The notes under the pieces were generated by a model. The model did no database searches and was not told where the DNA came from. It saw nothing but the letters and a program-made list of their open reading frames with translations. From Gammaproteobacteria bacterium (lineage in GTDB: Bacteria; Pseudomonadota; Gammaproteobacteria; DRJJ01), in NCBI GenBank assembly GCA_011052255.1, contig DRJJ01000344.1, positions 1 to 11,302 of the forward strand: a stretch of DNA of 11,302 nt, given 5' to 3'. The position numbers and the translations under genes are program-made. Position 1 is the stretch's first letter, and every line of letters begins with the position of its first letter. Positions 1-5,930 of the stretch are shown one piece after another.

Positions 1-615
1 GATCAGACCATCCTGGGCAGCCGTCAGTGCCTGACTGGCCTGCTGGATATTTTTTTCAGATAATGAAGTGAGGGCAGATTCAACTTTTTCAAGTGTTGCG
101 GTAACAGGCATATCGACATAGCTGTACTGCAGTTCGATAGCGACAGTCTTGAGTGCTGTAACGACTTTTTTATGGTTTCCGCTAATTGCATCCAGGTGTG
201 TTTTTCCCAGTTGCTGTTTTATTTGGTCAGTGATCACCACTTCTTCATCAACACCGAGTTGCGTATAAATAGGCAACAGATCTGAGGTATTGTTGTCCTC
301 GGCGATAATATCTGATTCCAGTTTGGTAAGCAGTTCCTTAGCCTGCTCCAGGTATTGATGTGCTTCGTCACCGTGCTGTTCGGAAAGTAGCTGACGTGCT
401 GCAACGATGTATGACAAGGCCTGTCGGCCATTTTGTGCCAGTGCGTGAGCCTGTACGATTTGTTGCTGTTCGGGTGTTAACGCGGTGTGCTCGCTGGTTG
501 TGGCAGCTGTTGCTGGTGCAGAGCTTGATGTCGTGGCTGAGACGGCTGTGACACCAAGTGACGTGGCTGCAAGAAGAAGTATGGTAGCGGCTGATTTTTT
601 AGCGGTAGTGTGCAT
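1..615 (-). CDS. yfdX: YfdX family exported protein (C-terminus cut by window edge)
   Basis: The reading frame is open from an ATG at 615 to the window edge (205 codons, no stop), so the protein is partial. The N-terminus is a signal peptide: MHTTAKK, a hydrophobic run (ATILLLAATSLGV) and a likely cleavage after AVSA near residue 27, followed by a Ser/Thr/Ala-rich linker. From about residue 48 the mature part is helical and Gln/Ala-rich, with the YfdX-like pattern AQNGRQALSYIVAARQLL, EAHQYLEQAKELL, a central DEEVVITDQ stretch and VALKTVAIELQYSYVDMP. YfdX proteins are known from acid- and heat-stress loci of enterobacteria; their biochemical role is not settled, and export to the periplasm is inferred here. 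The start is supported by GAGGA at 623-627, 7 nt upstream. It lies downstream of a two-component operon and has its own 5' region containing a candidate regulator box. The family call is by pattern recognition and is fairly secure. Confidence 0.85.
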   Translation of the reverse strand, partial: MHTTAKKSAATILLLAATSLGVTAVSATTSSSAPATAATTSEHTALTPEQQQIVQAHALAQNGRQALSYIVAARQLLSEQHGDEAHQYLEQAKELLTKLESDIIAEDNNTSDLLPIYTQLGVDEEVVITDQIKQQLGKTHLDAISGNHKKVVTALKTVAIELQYSYVDMPVTATLEKVESALTSLSEKNIQQASQALTAAQDGLI

Positions 616-730
616 GGGCTTATCCTCGTTTCAGTTGAAAACCTTGACGGGGTTGCTTGACGAGTATGTGTTGCAACGCCGACTTCGAGTACAACAATAC
701 CTTGCACGGGTTAAACTGGAGGTGGAGGGA

Positions 731-750
731 GGATTAAGATTCGTTAATGT
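731..750 (-). promoter_or_regulatory. Candidate response-regulator box upstream of yfdX
   Basis: Read on the minus strand this is ATTAACGAATCTTAATCC, that is TAAC and TAAT half-sites exactly 10 bp apart. A further TAAA half-site (ATAAAC) lies 7 bp upstream. The same TAACGAA-N2-TTAAY string occurs at 3116-3140 upstream of the response regulator gene. Tandem half-sites at about helical spacing are typical of OmpR/PhoB-family binding sites. Assigning this site to the neighbouring regulator is inference. It sits about 115-135 bp upstream of the yfdX start codon. Confidence 0.4.
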
Positions 751-759
751 TTATGCTGC

Positions 760-780
760 GGGTTACAGGAAATTCGCAAC
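760..780. repeat. 21-bp direct repeat, copy 1 (kinase-tail duplicate)
   Basis: The 21 bases beginning GGGTTACAGG and ending TTCGCAAC are identical to 952-972, which encode the last residues (CEFPVT) of the histidine kinase. The similarity continues more weakly for about 10 bases past 780 (6 of 10 match). Read in the kinase frame, this copy gives LRVRCEFPVT followed by RSINI and a few more residues to a stop, against LRICCEFPVTHY in the intact gene. It therefore looks like a piece of a second or former kinase 3' end rather than a simple target-site duplication. Confidence 0.65.
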
Positions 781-833
781 GAACCCGAAGATACCAAAGA
801 CATGAAATTACGCAACATACTAATCGAAGGAGT

Positions 834-868
834 CCCTTCTCCCTCAGGGAGAAGGACAGGATGAGGGG
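834..868 (-). repeat. REP-like palindromic element, left copy (inverted)
   Basis: The core is CCTTCTCCCT, one base, then AGGGAGAAGG (835-855), a perfect 10-bp inverted repeat. On the minus strand a CCCCTCATCCTGT head precedes it. It matches the element at 901-933 in opposite orientation. Such C-rich heads followed by a TCTCCCT/AGGGAGA palindrome are common as dispersed REP-type repeats in proteobacterial intergenic regions. No REP-associated transposase is visible in the window. Confidence 0.75.
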
Positions 869-894
869 ATAGATAATACAATGAGTTATCTATT
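868..894. repeat. A+T-rich stem joining the two REP elements
   Basis: GATAGATAA (868-876) faces TTATCTATT (886-894) across a 9-nt loop. The arms are complementary at 8 of 9 positions, with a G-T wobble at the outer pair. With the flanking REP copies it makes the whole 834-933 segment one long imperfect hairpin, like a paired REP unit or a miniature mobile element. Confidence 0.6.
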
Positions 895-900
895 CTTATT

Positions 901-933
901 CCCTCACCCCAACCCTCTCCCTAAGGGAGAGGG
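901..933 (+). repeat. REP-like palindromic element, right copy
   Basis: The head CCCTCACCCCAA is followed by CCCTCTCCCT, one base, and AGGGAGAGGG (913-933), a perfect 10-bp inverted repeat. It begins about 10 bp beyond the kinase stop codon. In the kinase mRNA the stem could stabilise the 3' end or damp readthrough into yfdX. There is no following U-run, so it is not a canonical intrinsic terminator. Confidence 0.8.
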
Positions 934-943
934 GGTATATGGG

Positions 944-2320
944 TTAGTAGTGGGTTACAGGAAATTCGCAACAGATCCGGAGGCCGGGATGGTTGTCTTC
1001 CAACGTCAGATTCATACCATGTATTTTCGCTACAGCCGCCACCAGGCTTAGACCCAGGCCGTTGCCCGGGGTGGTGCGACTTTTTTCCAGCCGGTAAAAG
1101 CGCTGGAATACCTGTTGCCGTTCCTGTTCGGGAATGCCGGGCCCACTGTCGGCAACAGTGATGCCGCCACGGTCGGCATGCTTCTCAAGGGTGATTTCAA
1201 TTCGCCCTTGCTGCGGGGTGTACTTGATGGCGTTGTCCAGCAGGTTGGTCATGGCCTGGAACAGCAGGTCACGGTCGCCCAACATGCATACACCGTCATC
1301 TGCCTGAAGACTCAGTGACAGGTTTTTTTCTTCTGCCAGTGGTTCGTATAGTTCAAGCACATCGTGCAGTAACGTAGCCATGTCTGTTTCGTTAAACGCC
1401 TCCTGATGCTGCCGGGTTTCGATGCGGGCGATGCGTAACAGTGCGTTGAAAGTGTTCAGCAATCCATCGGCATCGGCGATGGCCTGTTCCGTCAGGGAAG
1501 GATCCTGCTGGCTTTTTTCCTGTTCATCACGTAGCAGCTCAAGTCGGTTGCGCAGGCGTGCCAATGGCGTACGCAAATCGTGAGCAATGCTGTCGGAGAC
1601 GCGTCGAACGCCTTCCATCAGTTCTTCGATCTGGTCAAGCATATTATTGAGATTGCCGGCCAGTGAATCAAATTCATCACCACTGTGTTGCAGGGTGATG
1701 CGGCGCGACAGATCGCCGTTAATGATCTCACGACTGGTGATGTTAATGGCCTCAAGGCGTTTCATGACGCGACGGCTCAGCATAATCCCGCCTACGCCGC
1801 CCAGTACCAGCGTGATTGCAAACCCGAGGATCAAGGTGCGAATAATGCGTTGCTGGGTTTCTTCAAGCTCGTATATATCACGCCCAACCAGCAGATGAAA
1901 ATTACCGGACAGCGTAAAACTGCGTGCCCGGGCCAGATGTATTTCATTCTTGCTGTGACCTGCATTTTCCAGCCGGAAATTCAACCAGCCATCTTTGTCA
2001 GGTTTGCCCGGTGGCCAGCGGTTGACGTTGCCGGCGATGGGCGTGTTGATGGCGGTGGTAAGCAGGTAGATGGAAGATCCAACGGGTTTGCGTGACAGGC
2101 GCTCATTGATTACCTCAATCAGCCCGGCCAGACCATCCTGATCGTAACGTTCCGACAGGCCAGTGATTTCGGCGGCAATGGTAGCATCTGCCTGGCGCGA
2201 CATGTAGGCCGCTGTTGACCAGTAGATAAACCACAGCAGCAACAATACCGAGGCGCCGAACAGTGCCATGTAGGTAAAGGCCAGACGAAAACTGAAGCTG
2301 TGCAGTACGCGGTGTTGCAT
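944..2320 (-). CDS. Membrane sensor histidine kinase (HAMP-HisKA-HATPase)
   Basis: 458 aa. This inner-membrane sensor autophosphorylates on His and passes the phosphate to the adjacent response regulator. TM1 spans about residues 13-35, a periplasmic sensor loop of about 120 residues follows, and TM2 spans about 161-183. After a HAMP segment (ca. 183-235) the H box SDSIAHDLRTPLARL places the phospho-His at 247. The ATPase domain shows the N box (NLLDNAIKYTP, Asn363), G1 (DSGPGIP, 391-397), an F box (FQRFYR) and G2 (GNGLGLSL, 419-426), so it looks catalytically complete. It starts 2 bp after the regulator stop, indicating translational coupling. The architecture resembles CusS/QseC-type kinases, but the signal cannot be read from the sequence. 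The extreme C-terminus (VTHY) may have been altered by the adjacent REP region, because a duplicate of the tail with a different ending lies at 760-780. Confidence 0.95.
   Translation of the reverse strand: MQHRVLHSFSFRLAFTYMALFGASVLLLLWFIYWSTAAYMSRQADATIAAEITGLSERYDQDGLAGLIEVINERLSRKPVGSSIYLLTTAINTPIAGNVNRWPPGKPDKDGWLNFRLENAGHSKNEIHLARARSFTLSGNFHLLVGRDIYELEETQQRIIRTLILGFAITLVLGGVGGIMLSRRVMKRLEAINITSREIINGDLSRRITLQHSGDEFDSLAGNLNNMLDQIEELMEGVRRVSDSIAHDLRTPLARLRNRLELLRDEQEKSQQDPSLTEQAIADADGLLNTFNALLRIARIETRQHQEAFNETDMATLLHDVLELYEPLAEEKNLSLSLQADDGVCMLGDRDLLFQAMTNLLDNAIKYTPQQGRIEITLEKHADRGGITVADSGPGIPEQERQQVFQRFYRLEKSRTTPGNGLGLSLVAAVAKIHGMNLTLEDNHPGLRICCEFPVTHY
952..972. repeat. 21-bp direct repeat, copy 2 (inside kinase 3' end)
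   Basis: Identical to 760-780. This copy is coding, giving the CEFPVT of the kinase C-terminus, with the stop codon 8 bp further on at 944-946. The two copies start 192 bp apart and enclose the REP pair. Confidence 0.65.
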
Positions 2321-2322
2321 GG

Positions 2323-3012
2323 CTATGCTGATTCCGGCTCAGATTCGCGCAGGCAATATCCAGCACCGCGCACAGTATGTAACAGGGGTTCTGTATAATC
2401 CTTGTCGATCTTGTTGCGTAAGCGACTGATGTGTACATCGATGATGTTGGTTTGTGGGTCAAAATGATAATCCCAGACATTTTCCAGCAGCATGGTGCGC
2501 GTGACCAGCTGGCCTGCATGCATCAACAGGAATTCGAGGATCAGATATTCACGAGGTTGCAGATCGATGGCTTTGCCAGCACGCATAACCGAATGGGTCA
2601 GGCGGTCTAGCTCCAGGTCGGCCAACTTCAGCATGCTGGTATCGGGCTTCATTTCCCCGCGCCGCAATAGTGCCTCAATGCGTGCCAGCAGCTCCGAGAA
2701 GGCAAAGGGTTTGACCAGGTAGTCATCGCCACCGGCCTTCAGCCCTTCTACTCTGTCGTCCACCTCGCCCAGAGCGCTGAGGATGATAACCGGTGTCTGG
2801 TGTTCTGAATTGCGCAGGGTTTTCAGGATAGACAATCCATCAAGTGCTGGCAGCATGCGATCGAGTATGATGATGTCATATTCGTTTTCCAGCGCCATAA
2901 ATAAACCATCCTTGCCATCAGAGGCCTGGTCGACCACATGGCTGTGTTCTTTCAGGCCCTTGGCAATATAGCTGGCTGTTTCGATGTCGTCTTCGATGAC
3001 AAGAATGCGCAT
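2323..3012 (-). CDS. OmpR-family DNA-binding response regulator
   Basis: 229 aa from the ATG at 3012, giving the canonical receiver start MRILVIEDD. The acidic pair is Asp8-Asp9, the phosphoacceptor Asp51 (IIILDRMLPALDG), the switch residue Ser79 and the conserved Lys101 (DDYLVKPF). The C-terminal winged helix (ca. 127-222) contains LQPREYLILEFLL, NIIDVHISRLRNKID and HTVRGAGYCL, all typical of OmpR/PhoB regulators. An in-frame ATG at 3042 would add ten residues before the receiver; its purine-rich sequence abuts the start codon too closely, so I prefer 3012 although the ribosome site there is also weak. It is cotranscribed with the kinase. A tandem TAAC/TAAT box about 105-130 bp upstream suggests autoregulation. 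Likely targets are itself, yfdX and perhaps the neighbouring stress genes (inference). Confidence 0.95.
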   Translation of the reverse strand: MRILVIEDDIETASYIAKGLKEHSHVVDQASDGKDGLFMALENEYDIIILDRMLPALDGLSILKTLRNSEHQTPVIILSALGEVDDRVEGLKAGGDDYLVKPFAFSELLARIEALLRRGEMKPDTSMLKLADLELDRLTHSVMRAGKAIDLQPREYLILEFLLMHAGQLVTRTMLLENVWDYHFDPQTNIIDVHISRLRNKIDKDYTEPLLHTVRGAGYCLRESEPESA

Positions 3013-3115
3013 GGTGTTTATCTCAGGGGTTCTGGCACCCATTCCTCTTTATGCCGGGCATAGTAACAGTACCGTTAGCATACCTGTTCGAAGCTCAACA
3101 GGGCATGGATAAAAA

Positions 3116-3140
3116 ATTAAAGTTTGTTAATCTTCGTTAC
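3116..3140 (-). promoter_or_regulatory. Candidate response-regulator box upstream of the regulator gene
   Basis: On the minus strand three TAAC/TAAC/TAAT half-sites occur at exact 10-bp intervals (TAACGAAGATTAAC, then AAACTTTAAT). The first two share TAACGAA-N2-TTAAY with the box at 731-750. The site overlaps the last codons and stop of the DedA gene and lies just over 100 bp upstream of the regulator start. A role in autoregulation is inference from position and the shared motif. Confidence 0.45.
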
Positions 3141-3780
3141 CCGGCTGATTTTTTGCAAGCGTGGTTTTGTTGTGGTTGTGTCTTCGAAGCAGATACATAC
3201 ACAATACCAGGACGGACAATCCAGTCGCAATCCAGGTATAGATTGATACCGACTCGAAAAACATTGCGAAGACGTGAATGTGTTGAGCAAAATAGTAGCT
3301 GCCAAGCCCCCAGAACCCAACCCACAGCACAGCCCCTGCACTGATCGCCAACACAAAGGTAACAGCCGGCATACGCAGGCTACCGACGAAAATACTGGCG
3401 AGCTGTCGCGGGCCATCAATGAAACGCGACAGTACCACGAATAGCGTGCCATACCGTTTGCAGATGGTATCCATGCGCTCAAGTCGGGAGGGGTTGAGTG
3501 GCAGGCGGAGTAACAGTTTTCTACCGCCGATTCTGCCGATAACATAACCCACTGTGCTGCCGGCTATGGCAGCAAGGCTTGCAGACACCAGTAGTACGCG
3601 GATATCAAATTCGCCACGTGTGCTCAATAGCGCACCCGCGATGAGCAGGCTTTGACCCGGTACGGGTATTCCAAAGCCCTCCAGTGCGATAGCGGCGAGG
3701 ATGATAGTCAGGCCGTACTGAGCAAGCACCGGTTCATAATTGTTAGCGGCTGTCATCAGGGACTGTATAAATTCGGACAC
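3127..3780 (-). CDS. DedA family inner-membrane protein
   Basis: 217 aa, the usual length for DedA proteins, which are polytopic inner-membrane proteins linked to undecaprenyl-phosphate or phospholipid translocation, membrane potential and envelope stress. The conserved acidic loop is LEGFGIPVPGQSLL (Glu34, residues 33-46). The second conserved region is LSRFIDGPRQLASIFVG (Arg119 and Arg125). Further membrane segments lie near 62-83, 138-163 and 178-197, and the tail is basic and cytoplasmic-looking. The start is GTG at 3780: AAGGA lies 7 nt upstream, and the nearby ATG runs straight into TAG, so the GTG is well supported. It follows the DUF202 gene by 39 bp and precedes the two-component genes, and probably belongs to the same transcript as the upstream genes. 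Confidence 0.9.
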   Translation of the reverse strand: MSEFIQSLMTAANNYEPVLAQYGLTIILAAIALEGFGIPVPGQSLLIAGALLSTRGEFDIRVLLVSASLAAIAGSTVGYVIGRIGGRKLLLRLPLNPSRLERMDTICKRYGTLFVVLSRFIDGPRQLASIFVGSLRMPAVTFVLAISAGAVLWVGFWGLGSYYFAQHIHVFAMFFESVSIYTWIATGLSVLVLCMYLLRRHNHNKTTLAKNQPGNED

Positions 3781-3819
3781 TATTTCATCCTTATTACAAA
3801 CAGCATACGGCTGGAAGCT

Positions 3820-4182
3820 TCACAGCGAGGGCGTTATGTACCATAAGCCGGCCAGCGCAATCAACGAGCAAGCTATCAGTACAAGGCTTGATAGTTTAAC
3901 CATGGAAACCGGGATCATTTTGACATCAAGATGGGCCATGCCTACGTGTAAATGTTCGTAGCGCCATGCTGCCAGGAAGAATGAAACGGCACTAAAAATA
4001 ATGAGTACTGCGGCAATGGTCTGGGTACTCCACAGAGGCATGCTACCCTGCAGGAATCGAGCGATACCAAGACCGGCCAACAGAGAAGTGAGGCCGGTAC
4101 GTATCCATGCTGCATAGGTCCTTTCGTTGGCGAGTACCGTGCGATCCAGTGCAAGCATGTTGGTATCCGGTAGTGAGCTCAT
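3820..4182 (-). CDS. DUF202 / YidH-like small membrane protein
   Basis: 120 aa. The DUF202 signature LANERTYAAWIRTGLTSLL (17-35) is followed by GLGIARF, and two further membrane segments lie at about 55-73 and 97-117, giving three in all. The family is of unknown biochemical function and is found in bacterial inner membranes and fungal vacuolar proteins. Its start codon overlaps the stop of the universal stress gene (ATGA), so the two are translationally coupled and probably work in the same stress response. The loop between TM2 and TM3 is short and His-rich (YEHLHVGMAHLD), which is worth noting but not diagnostic. Confidence 0.88.
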   Translation of the reverse strand: MSSLPDTNMLALDRTVLANERTYAAWIRTGLTSLLAGLGIARFLQGSMPLWSTQTIAAVLIIFSAVSFFLAAWRYEHLHVGMAHLDVKMIPVSMVKLSSLVLIACSLIALAGLWYITPSL

Positions 4183-4625
4183 TCGCTGTTAGTCCGAACG
4201 ATATAAACATCACAGGGTGCGTGCCTGGCAAGGTGAGATACAACCGAACCAAAGTGCGTTTCAGGCTGGCCGGCCACGATCACTGCAGCATGCAGTTCGC
4301 GAGCTCGTTGTTCCAGTGTTTTGGCGTTGTGCCCGGTTAGTATTTCCAGTTCGCCCAGTTGGCTGTCGGCCAGATCGAGCCGTGCACCAATCTTGTGTCG
4401 TGCAATGTATTCGTCTCTGAACCCCTGCTCTATGCGCCCACCTCCGAGCGCATCTCCCAGGCCGTATTCGTTGGATATTTCGATAAGGGCCTGGTCGCTT
4501 ATGACGTGTAACAATCTGACCGGGAGTTGCATACAGTCGGCCAGTTTACGTGCTGTTTCAACAACTGCCTCAAGTTCATTTGACAGGTTCAAGGCGGCGA
4601 TAATACAAGTATTTTTCTGATTCAT
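4179..4625 (-). CDS. Universal stress protein (UspA-like), degenerate nucleotide motif
   Basis: 148 aa, a single Usp domain. The fold pattern is visible: beta-1 CIIAALNLS, the helix ELEAVVETARKLADCM, beta-2 VRLLHVIS, a helix ending GFRDEYIARHKIG, then ELEILTG, TLEQRARELHAAVIVAGQ and the end GSVVSHLARHAPCDVYIVR. ATP-binding family members carry Asp in the beta-1 loop and a G-x2-G-x9-G(S/T) motif. Here the loop has Asn (LNLS) and only the final GS (126-127) of the G motif is clear, so it may be a UspA-type protein that does not bind ATP. The role is inferred as a cytoplasmic stress effector coupled to DUF202. A 68-bp gap separates it from the antiporter gene, and a possible promoter lies in that gap. 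Confidence 0.88.
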   Translation of the reverse strand: MNQKNTCIIAALNLSNELEAVVETARKLADCMQLPVRLLHVISDQALIEISNEYGLGDALGGGRIEQGFRDEYIARHKIGARLDLADSQLGELEILTGHNAKTLEQRARELHAAVIVAGQPETHFGSVVSHLARHAPCDVYIVRTNSE

Positions 4626-4659
4626 GGCAATATATTCCGGATCGACATTAGTTACTGGA

Positions 4660-4665
4660 AGTATA
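4660..4665 (-). promoter_or_regulatory. Possible internal -10 box for usp-DUF202-dedA
   Basis: TATACT is present on the minus strand (plus-strand AGTATA), 35 nt upstream of the usp start, in the only sizeable gap of the cluster. No good -35 hexamer is seen at 16-18 bp, so this is a weak candidate for a separate transcript start. Confidence 0.25.
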
Positions 4666-4693
4666 AAACAATTTTCGGGGGAAGAAGGAAATG

Positions 4694-5923
4694 TTAGCGG
4701 GTCCAGTGCTGGATGACACGTCCGATGGTCAATCCCTGAACGGTAATGGAAAACACCACGATCAGATAGGTCACTGCGAGGATCACTTCGCGCTCAGGCC
4801 CCAGCGGTAATGATAACGCCATAGCCACTGAAATTCCACCACGCAGTCCGCCCCAGGTCATAATGGGGATTACGCCGGGGCTGAACGTTCGTATCCTGCT
4901 CAGCAGCAGAACCGGTGCACTGACACTGATAAATCTGGCCAGCAGTACCGCCGGGATCAGGATCAGCGCGGCTTGAAAGTAGGCGATTTTAAAACTCAGT
5001 ACCAGTACTTCGAGCCCGATCAGTAAAAACAATACCGCATTCAGCAGCTCGTCCACCAGTTCCCAGAATGTATCGATGTGCAGACGGGTGAGTTCCGACA
5101 TTGCTGAACGACGCCCGTGATTACCAATCAACAGGCCAGCTACGACCATGGCAATAGGCCCGGACAGGTCTAAGGCAGATGCGAGCGCATAGCCGCCTGT
5201 TACCAGAGCCAGCGTGATCAATACCTCAACAGAATAGTTATTGATGCTTCGTAACAGGAAGTAACTGATGCTGCCGATGATCAGTCCAAAGGTGATTCCA
5301 CCCACAGCCTCTGTTAAAAACATCCAGGCTACACTGCCGGCCGTGAAAGGCTGATTGTCAGCGGCAATACCGACCAATACCAGAAAAATCACCAGGCCCA
5401 CTCCATCATTAAACAGGGATTCGCCCGTAATCTTGGTTTTCAGTGATTTGGGTGCGTGGGTTGTTTTGAGGATACCCAGCACCGCAATCGGATCGGTTGG
5501 TGATATCAGGGCGCCGAATATCAGGCAATATATAAACGGCAGGTACAGGCCCAGCAGACCCATCAACCAGTATGTCAGGCCTCCAACCAGAAAGGTGGAA
5601 GTCAGCACGCCCACAGTAGCGAGCAGTGCAATGATCCACTTCTGGTCGCGCAGGTCGGACAGGTTGACGTGCAGTGCGGCGGCAAAGAGGAGAAAGCTCA
5701 GCATGCCCTGCATCAGCGTTTCATGAAAATCAATGCCACGCAGGAATGCCTCAGCTTCCAGATGCAATGTTGGCCAGCCAAGCATGCCGAGTAATACCAG
5801 CGTTACTGAAACACCTAGTGCAATCACCATTAACCCGATGGTGGCAGGCAGGTGAATGAAACGCTGGTTGAGGTAGCTGAACAGTGCTGCGGCAGTAATC
5901 AGTATGGCAATAGTGTTAAGCAT
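4694..5923 (-). CDS. CPA1-family Na+/H+ (or K+/H+) antiporter
   Basis: 409 aa with about twelve membrane segments and no long cytoplasmic tail. It exchanges protons for Na+ or K+ across the inner membrane and contributes to pH and salt homeostasis. Characteristic CPA1/NhaP sites are visible: SPTDPIAVLGILK (141-153), GESLFNDGVGLVIFLVL (167-183) with the Asn172-Asp173 pair of electroneutral exchangers, and WGGLRGGISVAMALSLP (357-373) with the conserved Arg361. The gene follows the GH15 stop by 7 bp and has a poor ribosome site of its own, so it is probably coupled to the GH15 gene. Ion preference cannot be read from the sequence. Confidence 0.93.
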   Translation of the reverse strand: MLNTIAILITAAALFSYLNQRFIHLPATIGLMVIALGVSVTLVLLGMLGWPTLHLEAEAFLRGIDFHETLMQGMLSFLLFAAALHVNLSDLRDQKWIIALLATVGVLTSTFLVGGLTYWLMGLLGLYLPFIYCLIFGALISPTDPIAVLGILKTTHAPKSLKTKITGESLFNDGVGLVIFLVLVGIAADNQPFTAGSVAWMFLTEAVGGITFGLIIGSISYFLLRSINNYSVEVLITLALVTGGYALASALDLSGPIAMVVAGLLIGNHGRRSAMSELTRLHIDTFWELVDELLNAVLFLLIGLEVLVLSFKIAYFQAALILIPAVLLARFISVSAPVLLLSRIRTFSPGVIPIMTWGGLRGGISVAMALSLPLGPEREVILAVTYLIVVFSITVQGLTIGRVIQHWTR

Positions 5924-5930
5924 GGCGCGC

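Larger units (their letters stand above)
616..943. other. Intergenic region with yfdX leader, REP pair and duplicated kinase tail
   Basis: This 328-bp gap between the kinase stop and the yfdX start holds no convincing gene. Nearest yfdX is its ribosome binding site and a leader of about 110 bp. Further upstream come a candidate tandem regulator box (731-750), one copy of a 21-bp direct repeat (760-780) and an inverted pair of REP-like palindromes (834-933). Open frames here are short and mostly overlap yfdX or the palindromes. I did not find a strong -35/-10 pair for yfdX, which fits an activator-dependent promoter but does not prove one. Confidence 0.7.

Noticed and set aside
485..805. 106-codon plus-strand open frame
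   Set aside because: It lies antisense to yfdX and its leader, shows no recognisable family pattern and has no ribosome site; yfdX on the other strand explains the coding signal.
834..933. CRISPR-like repeats
   Set aside because: Only two related units are present, in inverted orientation, without regular spacers; they fit REP palindromes instead.
3013..3042. Ten-residue N-terminal extension of the response regulator
   Set aside because: The receiver domain begins canonically at the ATG at 3012, and the purine-rich sequence before the 3042 ATG touches the start codon, leaving no usable spacing.
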